11,033 bases of DNA from assembly GCA_036380435.1 (NCBI GenBank), contig DASVES010000314.1, positions 1-11,033 on the forward strand. Direction: 5' to 3'. The first letter of the stretch is position 1. Each line of letters starts with the position of its first letter. Below, one piece after another: positions 1-6,513 of this stretch. Below the pieces are notes generated by a model that was given only the letters and a program-made list of their open reading frames with translations, did not search any database and had not been told where the DNA came from. The translations under genes were made by a program, and so were the position numbers. This DNA comes from DASQDT01 sp036380435. GTDB taxonomy: Bacteria; Acidobacteriota; Blastocatellia; Pyrinomonadales; Pyrinomonadaceae.

Positions 1-21
1 GCCGCGTGGAAACTCCTTCGT

Positions 22-77
22 AAAAAAGCGGAAGGCGCGCCGCTCACCCTCGCGAGGGGTGTGCGGCGCGCCTTCCG
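22..77 (-). terminator. Rho-independent terminator of the long exoprotein gene
   Basis: A 15-bp perfect inverted repeat (29-43 with 63-77) encloses a second short stem around CACCC/GGGTG. Read on the minus strand it is followed directly by six T (complement of the A run 22-27). It lies about 40 bases past the stop of the minus-strand exoprotein gene, as expected for its intrinsic terminator. A plus-strand reading frame ends with TAA at 21-23 after six codons, so a convergent gene may end here, but six codons are too few to say. Confidence 0.8.
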
Positions 78-82
78 GCGAC

Positions 83-117
83 GGCCGCGTCGGCTAGCGA
101 CGCCGCGGCCTTTTTTT
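83..117 (+). terminator. Rho-independent terminator for a plus-strand gene left of the window
   Basis: GGCCGCG (83-89) pairs with CGCGGCC (104-110), or with a small bulge GTCG pairs CGAC inside it, and seven T follow (111-117) on the plus strand. This is a textbook intrinsic terminator for transcription entering from the left edge. Its T run contains the reverse complement of the TAA stop of the minus-strand exoprotein gene, so the two transcription units are packed tail to tail with no spare bases. Confidence 0.7.
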
Positions 118-3100
118 ACGGAAGCGCCTCGATGGTGATGAAGACGCGATAGTCGCCTATCTGTTGGACGCCGAACAGGAAGTTGACGTTGATGTGAGCC
201 CCGTGCGCGAGCGGGGTGCCCACCGTGATGGTGCCGGCCGAGAGCGTCGAGTTGAGAGCGCCGCCGTTGGTCACGGCGTCGGACGGCGGTTCGAGCTGAA
301 GGCTCTCGACCGTGACATTCCCGCCGCTGGTGCTCACCAGTATATTTCCGGTGTTGTGTAACGCGCGGTAGTCGGCCTCGGTGGCGAGGCGGTTGTTGAG
401 CGTCGTGATCTCGCTGATGCGGAAACGCAGGCGCGTGATGGGGCCGCCCGTGTTGTTGGTGTACTTCCTCCTGAACTGCACCGTGCCGAGATTGGACTTC
501 GTGTTGTCGCACCCAGGGCACGACGCGCGGGACGTGCGGACGCGATTGGGCACGAGCGTCGAGCCCTGCGTCGGGTCGAGGAGCGTCTCGATGAATTGAC
601 TGAACGACTTGAAGACGGGACTCGCGAGGTTCTGCGGCCCCGGCGCGCCGAGGGCGGAGACGCGGGTGCTGAACGTCCCGGCGGTCGTGGAGACGAAGGT
701 GAAGTCGGCGTTGTTGTCGCCGGTGTCCTGCGGCAGTCTGGTGAGCGTCGGGACCTTACGCACGAAGCTGTACTCGCCGTTGACGGTGATGCCGCCGGTG
801 CCCGCGCCGCCCGGCGTGATGACCGTGCCCTCGAAGAAGAGGGCGTCGCGGTTGTCGAAGCCGGCGGAGTCGATGCGTGTCCCGGCCGTCGGGGTCGCCC
901 CGGCGAAGAAGCCGATGCTGGAGCCGTCAACGATGCCCGTGCTCAATGTCCCGTTTGAAGCGGCGACCGCGGCGAGACTGTAGCTCGCGCCGGTGATGAG
1001 ATAGTGGCCGCGCCCCGGAATGACCGTGGTGTTGCTGGCGAGCGCGCCGGGGACGGTGAATCTCAAATTCTGAGCGCCGGCGGCGGTCAGCGCGTGGAGC
1101 GTGTAGCCGCTGATGTCGAGCGGCCCGTTCGTGTTGTTGTACAACTCGACGAACTCGTCGGCCGCGTCGCCCGCGCCGCGGAAGCGGAACTCGTTGATGA
1201 GCACCTGTCCGGCGGTCGCGGCGGGCGCGAGCGGCGGGGTGACGGTGATGGTGGCCGTACCCGAAAGGCTCTGCCCGTCGGGGTTGGTGATGGTGACGGT
1301 CTGCGAGCCGAGCGACGCGCCGACGGTCGAGACGTTGAGCGTCACCTGTGTCGGGCTGTTGTAGGTGGTGCTGTTGACCGTCACGCCGCCCGTGACGCTG
1401 GCGCTGATGTGGTTGAAGGGCAGCGCGGGCGGCGCGAGGTTTGCGCCCGGATCGTAGAAACCGGAGCCGGAGACCTGCGTGCCGGTAATCACCACGTTGG
1501 TTGAAGGCGTATTCTGGGGGACGCTTAAGGGGACGCCGGCGGTCGGCGTCGCCGGGGGCGGCGCGTTGAGCTTGGCGACGCGAATGCCGTAGGTGCCCGT
1601 CCCGTTGCAGTACTCCTGAACCGTCCACATCGTCATGTCGTCGAGCGGGTCGAGGCTGGTGAAGGAGTAGTCGCCCCAGCGGCGCGGGCTGCCCGGATCG
1701 CCCGGCGGGTTATAGGCCGTGGTGCTCGCCGTGTAGATGTTCACCGCGCCGAGTGTGCCGAGGGTGTCGCCGACGAGCCGGCCGTTGGTTGCGGCGTCGG
1801 CGCGGAAGGGCGTGCCGGAGGTGCTGTAGCCGAGCGCGGCGTGGCCCTGCCCGGAGACCATGATGGACGGAATAAAGTATTGGCGCGCGGCGGCGAGCGT
1901 CGCGGCGGAGTCGAAGATCGTGCCCGACTGGTTGACGGTCGGTGTGCCGGTCGTCGGCGGCACGATCAACTCATACCAGCGGACGGCGTCGCGCCGTTGC
2001 GCGCTGGTGCCGGATGCGACGCCCGTAGCAAGTACCGAGATGGCGTGCGCTGTCCACAGGCGGCCCGCACGGATGTGCGCGGCCATGAGGCGGTCGTCGA
2101 GCGCGTCGAGGTTGCCGGTCGTGCCCGTGCCGCCGGAGTCGCCGAGGTGATCGACGCTTCTGGGGAAGGAGGTCGCGGGGACTGTGATGGAGATGTTGGC
2201 GGAGATGGTGGGCGTCGTGCCCGGCGTGGCGATGCGGCGCATGATGAGCCGGCCGAAGGCGGCGGCGCTGGCGCCGATGTAGTAGCCTTCGGTGGCCGCC
2301 GGGTCGTAGTTGTCCACGCCGCGCGGCTCGAACGGCCCGTCCGTGCCGATGAGGTCGCGGAAGGCGGTCGTGACTACGGGGCCGCCGCTCAGGACGGAAC
2401 TCTTGCGGATGACGAAGGCCGTGGTGTTGTTGAAACCGCCGGACGCGGCGCCGAACTCGTCACAGCCCGTATAAAGGGCGTTGGCGTCAACGCCGAGCGA
2501 CGGGTAGTCGCAAAAACCGCCCGAGTCGCCGCCGCCGACCGTGTTCTGCTGGACGAAGTAGAACGTCCAGACCGTGCCGGCCGAGATGACGCCGGCGCTG
2601 GCCGCGTCGGAGACGGCGAGGAGGATGCGGTTCGGGGTGTCGCCGATGTCGTTGGCGCTCGGCACGTCGATGATGAGCAGAAACCAGCGTCCCGTCAGGC
2701 GGTCGTAGCGCACCTGCGGGTCGCTCGTGAAATTGATGGCGAGCGGCGGCGGCGCGGGCGTCATCACGGAGGCGAAGAAAACGTCGGAGTCAACGTTGAT
2801 GACGCCGTCGGCCGCGCCGGTCGTTTTGTTGAAAGTCCGAAGCCGCCCATTGAGGAAGACGAAGAACTGCGCGGGGCCGATGGCGCCCATCGTGTCGGGC
2901 GGGAACGCGCCGGTCTCGGTCGGGCCGGTCACGGTGTCGAAGTTCATGCCGATGGTTTGCGGCGCGAGGGGGGCCGGCGCGGCCGCGGCCTCCTCGCCCT
3001 CACCACTTTTAGCTCGCGTTCTGACGGCCGGGCCTTTCGGCGGGGCGGCCGAGATGAAGGGCCAACTCGCCACGGCTGGCGCGTTCGGGTCTTGCGGGCG

Positions 3101-3538
3101 TCCGGTCTTGTCAATCTTTTCCTTGTGCTTGATACCTTTGCCGACTCTCGGCGTCTTGGCCGGTCTGGTGTCGGCGACGGACTGCTCCGTCATGATCTCG
3201 TCGGAGGTCTTCTGCAATCCGGCTTCGCCTACCCACGGCACGCCGATTCTCTCGCCGTCCTGACCCGCGGGGGCCGGGCGGCCGAGGCGGATGCCCTCCT
3301 GCTGCGCCCCGGCCTTTAAACGGGCGCGGGCGGCCCCTTGCTTCTCCCGCTCACTCTTCCGAGACGCGGGGGCGGCCGTGGGCTGTTTTGCCTCGCCGGT
3401 GGCGGTGCGGATGGAGGTGCGCCTCTGGGCGAAAGCGGGCGAGACGGTCGAGGTCAGCAACATCGCGCACAACGCCAGCGCGACATATCCGCGCGCGGAC
3501 GAACCTGACCTGTGGGAGTGGGGGAGCAAGCTTTTCAT
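116..3538 (-). CDS. Secreted multidomain protein with lamin-tail domain
   Basis: Predicted exported protein of 1140 residues; its role is unknown but probably structural or adhesive outside the inner membrane. Residues 1-38 form a signal peptide (basic start MKSLLPHSHR, hydrophobic core near 18-30, cleavage likely after AFA-Q). Residues about 40-195 are low-complexity, rich in Ala, Lys, Arg and Pro, and probably disordered. Residues about 196-660 resemble secreted beta-propeller-like proteins (PPDTMGAIGP at 213-222, DPQVRYDRLTGRW at 273-285). Residues about 665-768 look like an IPT/TIG or other Ig-like fold. A lamin-tail domain begins near 777 (GQVLINEF, then DEFVELYNNT, then DISGYTL). The last 170 residues are beta-rich with a CPGC pair at 1007-1010. 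I chose ATG 3538 because AAGGAG lies 4 bases upstream and the signal peptide starts there; the frame stays open 24 codons further up. No cell-wall sorting motif or type IX sorting domain is obvious. Confidence 0.9.
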   Translation of the reverse strand: MKSLLPHSHRSGSSARGYVALALCAMLLTSTVSPAFAQRRTSIRTATGEAKQPTAAPASRKSEREKQGAARARLKAGAQQEGIRLGRPAPAGQDGERIGVPWVGEAGLQKTSDEIMTEQSVADTRPAKTPRVGKGIKHKEKIDKTGRPQDPNAPAVASWPFISAAPPKGPAVRTRAKSGEGEEAAAAPAPLAPQTIGMNFDTVTGPTETGAFPPDTMGAIGPAQFFVFLNGRLRTFNKTTGAADGVINVDSDVFFASVMTPAPPPLAINFTSDPQVRYDRLTGRWFLLIIDVPSANDIGDTPNRILLAVSDAASAGVISAGTVWTFYFVQQNTVGGGDSGGFCDYPSLGVDANALYTGCDEFGAASGGFNNTTAFVIRKSSVLSGGPVVTTAFRDLIGTDGPFEPRGVDNYDPAATEGYYIGASAAAFGRLIMRRIATPGTTPTISANISITVPATSFPRSVDHLGDSGGTGTTGNLDALDDRLMAAHIRAGRLWTAHAISVLATGVASGTSAQRRDAVRWYELIVPPTTGTPTVNQSGTIFDSAATLAAARQYFIPSIMVSGQGHAALGYSTSGTPFRADAATNGRLVGDTLGTLGAVNIYTASTTAYNPPGDPGSPRRWGDYSFTSLDPLDDMTMWTVQEYCNGTGTYGIRVAKLNAPPPATPTAGVPLSVPQNTPSTNVVITGTQVSGSGFYDPGANLAPPALPFNHISASVTGGVTVNSTTYNSPTQVTLNVSTVGASLGSQTVTITNPDGQSLSGTATITVTPPLAPAATAGQVLINEFRFRGAGDAADEFVELYNNTNGPLDISGYTLHALTAAGAQNLRFTVPGALASNTTVIPGRGHYLITGASYSLAAVAASNGTLSTGIVDGSSIGFFAGATPTAGTRIDSAGFDNRDALFFEGTVITPGGAGTGGITVNGEYSFVRKVPTLTRLPQDTGDNNADFTFVSTTAGTFSTRVSALGAPGPQNLASPVFKSFSQFIETLLDPTQGSTLVPNRVRTSRASCPGCDNTKSNLGTVQFRRKYTNNTGGPITRLRFRISEITTLNNRLATEADYRALHNTGNILVSTSGGNVTVESLQLEPPSDAVTNGGALNSTLSAGTITVGTPLAHGAHINVNFLFGVQQIGDYRVFITIEALP

Positions 3539-3900
3539 AAATCTCCTTTTGATTCCTCCGGCTATGTAATGGCTCGCGTGTGTGAGCCGTTCGGTCCTTG
3601 GCGCTGACAAGGAAAGTTAGGGATGACTCGATAGCGCGGAAAGTGATGGGCGAGAAACTGTTGAGGATAGGCAAGAAGGAAACGGCGGTCGGAGCGAAAT
3701 CTTATGACGCGAAGCCAGCCGTCTGCGGCGCTCCGGCAAAAATGGCGCGAACGAAGATTACCTTCAGCTCTCGCGTCGTGTCAATTTAATGTCGTATTGA
3801 TGGCGGATTTAATTCCCACACTGATTCGAGGCTTCGGGCACGACCCCGTACAGCGCGATGCCTGCCGCCAGTGAGCATCCCACCGGCCGCGAGGGCTTGG
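3539..3900. other. Intergenic region: long leader of the exoprotein gene
   Basis: No gene is supported here. Reading on the minus strand, it holds the end of the 186-residue gene's untranslated tail, a promoter-like pair at 3755-3784, and then about 210 bases of leader before the exoprotein ATG. Close to the ribosome binding site there is a small hairpin, GGCTC (3571-3575) with GAGCC (3584-3588). Two purine-rich SD-like runs (GGAGG at 3555-3559 and AAGGAG at 3543-3548, minus strand) precede the start. I did not recognise a known riboswitch consensus. No strong terminator follows the stop at 3901. Confidence 0.5.
3755..3784 (-). promoter_or_regulatory. Sigma70-like promoter for the exoprotein gene
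   Basis: On the minus strand a perfect TTGACA (3784-3779) is followed after 18 bases by TAATCT (3760-3755), which has four of six matches to TATAAT. This part of the gap is AT-richer than its surroundings. It points toward the exoprotein start at 3538 and would give a leader of about 210 nucleotides. Motif match only. Confidence 0.45.
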
Positions 3901-4461
3901 TCAGCGACACTTCCTGAGGCGCCCCTCTCGGCCCCGCGTCAGCGTGAAGACGCCGACCTCCTGCGACGTATCGGTGAGGGTGACGGTGAGCATCATCGTC
4001 GGCCCGCTGACCTGTCCGGTGTAGCGCGCCGGGCGGCTCGGGGGAGCCTTCCCCAAGCGGATGGGGCCGGGGCCTTCCCTGACGTGGTGGCCGGCCACGT
4101 CGAAGCGCCCGGCGTCGTCCGGGTCGAGCGGCGCGTCCATCGTCCCGTGCGCGCAGTCGTATTCGATGTCCGCGCCGCCCTCGCGCACCACGAGGCGGAT
4201 GTGATCGCCGCCCCACGTGTCGTCCGAGGCGCGCGCGTCCTTTCTTTCCTGTGAGTCTTCCATTTTCGCTTTCGGGTTGGCGTTGTCGTCGCGGTTGGCC
4301 GCGGGCCGCGCGCGTTGCTCCGAAACGTTGCCGTTGGCGACGCCGGCCGCGCCGCCGCCGGGAACAACGTCGCCGGCGCGGCAGGAGCCGCTTTGCAGGG
4401 CGGCGGCCAGCAGCAGCGGAAGACAGGCGAGCGCGTGGGGCGCGTTTCCGACCCGGAACAT
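3901..4461 (-). CDS. Exported conserved hypothetical protein
   Basis: Protein of 186 residues with no function I recognise. Residues 1-30 look like a signal peptide (MFRVGNAPHA followed by a Leu/Ala core at 11-22). A Cys follows at 27, but the preceding SGS is not a canonical lipobox, so a lipoprotein anchor is possible rather than likely. Residues 31-80 are a polar, low-complexity linker. Residues 82-186 form one compact, probably beta-rich domain beginning TWGGDHIRL, with two cysteines (103 in YDCAHGT and 185 at the penultimate position) that could form a disulfide outside the cytoplasm. The frame extends to ATG 4614, but that extension has no signal peptide and would overlap the ttcA promoter area, so I prefer 4461 even though its SD is weak. 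The ttcA gene is transcribed divergently. Confidence 0.75.
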   Translation of the reverse strand: MFRVGNAPHALACLPLLLAAALQSGSCRAGDVVPGGGAAGVANGNVSEQRARPAANRDDNANPKAKMEDSQERKDARASDDTWGGDHIRLVVREGGADIEYDCAHGTMDAPLDPDDAGRFDVAGHHVREGPGPIRLGKAPPSRPARYTGQVSGPTMMLTVTLTDTSQEVGVFTLTRGREGRLRKCR

Positions 4462-4625
4462 GAGCGCAAGTATCTCACAAACGGGGCGCGCCGGTGACGC
4501 CGGGTTGCATCTGGTCGGTGGATGACTTAAAACATAAACGGTCTGGGCAGCGAGTCCGCAACCAACTCCAAGCGTTGTGGGCCTGCGACTCCAGACCCAA
4601 ATTTTCTTTATCATGGGTTTACAAG
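4462..4625. promoter_or_regulatory. Divergent promoter region between ttcA and the exported protein gene
   Basis: This 164-base gap must hold the start signals for both flanking genes. On the plus strand TTGCAT (4505-4510) and TAAAAC (4528-4533) are 17 bases apart and could serve ttcA. The match is only moderate. On the minus strand the AT-rich patch near 4527-4541 could supply a -10 element for the other gene, but no clear -35 fits. No operator-like palindrome was seen. Confidence 0.3.
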
Positions 4626-5489
4626 ATGTTCGTCGAAAGTAAGACCAAGACCAAGCTGCTGCGGCAGATGGGCGAGGCCATCAAAGACTTCGGGATGATC
4701 GAAGAGGGCGACCGCGTGATGGTCTGTCTTTCGGGCGGCAAGGACAGCCACGCGTTGCTCGACCTCCTGCTCGACGTGCAGAAGCGCGCGCCCGTCTCCT
4801 TCGAGATTTTCGCCGTCAACCTCGACCAGAAACAGCCGAACTTTCCCGCGCACGTGCTCCCTGAATACCTGGAAGGGCGCGGCGTCCCCTTCCGCATCGT
4901 CGAGCGCGACACCTACTCGGTCGTCAAGCGGCTCGTCCCCGAAGGCAAGACCTACTGCTCGGTGTGCGCCCGCCTGCGCCGCGGCATCCTCTACCAGACG
5001 GCCGTCGAGGAAGGCTGCACGAAGGTCGCGCTCGGCCACCACGCCGACGACATCATCACGACGTTTCTCCTCAATCTCTTCTTCGTCGGACAGCTCAAGG
5101 CGATGCCGCCCGTGCTGCGCTCCGACGACAATCGGAACACCATCATCCGCCCGCTCGCTTACTGCCGCGAGGCCGACCTCACGGAGTACGCCGCGCAGAA
5201 AGAGTTCCCCATCATCCCCTGCGACCTCTGCGGCTCGCAGTCTGATCTCAAGCGCGCGCGCATGAAGCGGCTCATCTCGGAGCTGGAGCGCGAGATTCCC
5301 CACGTCCGCGCCTCGATGCTCACGGCGCTGACCAACATCACGCCCTCGCACCTGCTCGACCCGAACTGGTTCGACTTCAAGAATCTGCGCGCGGCCACCG
5401 GCGACGTGGAGGCCGAACTCGACATCGCCATCGGGCACGCCGACCCCAGCCACGGAGAGCTTCGGCCGGCGCTCGTCTCAATCGGCTAG
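4626..5489 (+). CDS. ttcA: tRNA 2-thiocytidine(32) synthetase TtcA
   Basis: ATP-dependent, iron-sulfur-dependent enzyme that thiolates cytidine 32 in the tRNA anticodon loop, acting in the cytoplasm. The 287-residue protein has the PP-loop ATP pyrophosphatase signature SGGKDS at 36-41, inside the TtcA-typical stretch EEGDRVMVCLSGGKDS. CSVC supplies Cys111 and Cys114, and PCDLCGSQ supplies Cys199; in the known family these positions hold the [4Fe-4S] cluster. GHHADD (137-142) is the second conserved nucleotide-site motif. The length is close to that of the E. coli enzyme. The start MFVESKTKTKLL was chosen because family homology begins just after it. The frame is open 44 codons further up to 4494, but that part looks non-coding. 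The SD is weak. The next gene follows after 18 bases, probably in the same operon. Confidence 0.93.
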   Translation: MFVESKTKTKLLRQMGEAIKDFGMIEEGDRVMVCLSGGKDSHALLDLLLDVQKRAPVSFEIFAVNLDQKQPNFPAHVLPEYLEGRGVPFRIVERDTYSVVKRLVPEGKTYCSVCARLRRGILYQTAVEEGCTKVALGHHADDIITTFLLNLFFVGQLKAMPPVLRSDDNRNTIIRPLAYCREADLTEYAAQKEFPIIPCDLCGSQSDLKRARMKRLISELEREIPHVRASMLTALTNITPSHLLDPNWFDFKNLRAATGDVEAELDIAIGHADPSHGELRPALVSIG

Positions 5490-5507
5490 GGGGACGGGTG
5501 GGCGACG

Positions 5508-6407
5508 ATGGCGACGGCCGCGACCAAACACAAAGAACTGGACTGGGGAGCCTTCCCCGCGGGCGCCGTCATCGAGTATGAGACGCAGCTCTGTCTCGCC
5601 TGCATCTTCAACATCTTCACCAAGCAGTTCGGCGTCGCCCCGCGCACGGCCTACACGGAGATCAAACGTCACAGCCCGTCGGTCGAGGAGTTGACGACGC
5701 GCGAGCCGGCGCGCCCCTACTTCGACTCCGCGGAGAAGCATCCGCACTGTCCACACTGCGACTCTACGAAGCGTTGGCACGCGCGCCTGACGACCTACCG
5801 CATCGAAGGCGGTAAGACGACGGACGCCGCGCGCCGCGCGCTCGTCAAGAAGCTGCCGAAATCAGAAGGACAGTTTGAGGTCATGGAGAAGAAGGCGACG
5901 GCGAAGGCTGTCTTCTTCGAGTGGCTCGACGACTTGGGCCGCGCGCTGGACTTTGAGGACGACCGCTCATGGATGCTGGAAGCGACGCGCGCCTACCTCC
6001 AGCGGCGCGAGCCGAAGACCGACTGGGCCGAAGTCTTCGACGGCGTCAGGCAGGTGCGCCGCTCGCAGCGTCTCGAAGAGGGCTGGGAGCGCGACGGCAA
6101 TCGTCTCTTCATCTCGCCGCCGCTCTACAACGACGTGCTGCTCGTCCAGTATCTCGTCAGCCGCTCGCACCGCCACGGCGGGCGCACCTTCGAGGGCCGT
6201 CTCACCCTCGTCGAACTCGTCCGCCGCCTCCGCTACAGCGGCCACCTCGAAGCCCACGGCATCACCGACCGCGACCAGTTCGAAGTCCTCGAACAACTCG
6301 TCGAACAACTCACCGGCGGCGACGCGGCCGTCAAACTCCACTACGTCATCGACCGCCGCGACCTCCTCGAAAAAACCAAGGACGTTTACGCCCGCTACGC
6401 GGGCTGA
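5508..6407 (+). CDS. Unrecognised protein with two CxxC pairs, in operon with ttcA
   Basis: A 299-residue, soluble, charged protein that I cannot assign to a named family. CLAC (Cys29, Cys32) and CPHC (Cys81, Cys84, with His78 and His80 adjacent) together could bind one zinc ion or an iron-sulfur cluster. Residues 100-200 are helical and rich in Lys, Arg and Glu (for example EDDRSWMLEATRAYLQRREP). Residues 205-299 are probably also helical. There is no signal peptide and no membrane segment. Translation starts at ATG 5508, 18 bases after the ttcA stop, behind a G-rich stretch (GGGGGACGGGTGGG). Codon use is strongly G/C in the wobble position through the whole frame, which supports real coding. 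Spacing and strand suggest co-transcription with ttcA. A role in tRNA modification or sulfur/Fe-S delivery is inferred from position only. Confidence 0.8.
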   Translation: MATAATKHKELDWGAFPAGAVIEYETQLCLACIFNIFTKQFGVAPRTAYTEIKRHSPSVEELTTREPARPYFDSAEKHPHCPHCDSTKRWHARLTTYRIEGGKTTDAARRALVKKLPKSEGQFEVMEKKATAKAVFFEWLDDLGRALDFEDDRSWMLEATRAYLQRREPKTDWAEVFDGVRQVRRSQRLEEGWERDGNRLFISPPLYNDVLLVQYLVSRSHRHGGRTFEGRLTLVELVRRLRYSGHLEAHGITDRDQFEVLEQLVEQLTGGDAAVKLHYVIDRRDLLEKTKDVYARYAG

Positions 6408-6408
6408 A

Positions 6409-6503
6409 GGGGTAAGGGGTAAAGGGTAAGGGGTAAAGGGGAAGGGGTAAGGGAAACGCATTCGCGCCTTCTTCCCTTACCCCTTCCCCTTTACCCCTTA
6501 CCC
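6409..6503. repeat. G-rich perfect 32-bp inverted repeat between convergent genes
   Basis: The arms 6424-6455 and 6472-6503 are perfectly complementary over 32 bases, with a 16-base loop. The left arm and the bases before it are built of GGGGTAA / GGGTAAA units: seven G runs of three or four between 6409 and 6453, separated by AA, TAA or TAAA. This fits the G-quadruplex pattern on the plus strand. It starts 2 bases after the stop of the CxxC gene and ends 10 bases before the stop of the opposing ARPP-1 gene, so it probably ends transcription from both sides. No canonical T run follows on either strand. Confidence 0.85.
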
Positions 6504-6513
6504 GTTTCCTTCC

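Noticed and set aside
1841..3319. 492-codon plus-strand open frame antisense to the exoprotein gene
   Set aside because: Its product is Arg/Gly/Ala/Val/Asp-rich with no domain, which is what the complement of a GC-rich gene gives. The minus strand has a clear signal peptide and a lamin-tail domain in the same bases.
3809..3900. Short coding-like frame after the stop of the 186-residue protein, read in a shifted frame (ending SNQCGN)
   Set aside because: Wobble bias is only mild and the peptide shows no recognisable family. It could be a frameshifted tail, but the proper frame already ends in a plausible C-terminus.
4494..4625. 44-codon N-terminal extension of TtcA
   Set aside because: TtcA homology begins just after MFVESK. 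The extension lies where a promoter is expected and has no coding-like composition.
4611..5453. 280-codon minus-strand frame antisense to ttcA
   Set aside because: It mirrors the conserved TtcA motifs on the other strand and has no protein-like features of its own.
6409..6503. CRISPR array or telomere-like end
   Set aside because: The G-rich units are imperfect, short and not separated by unique spacers, and both flanks are ordinary genes. A palindrome with quadruplex potential explains it better.
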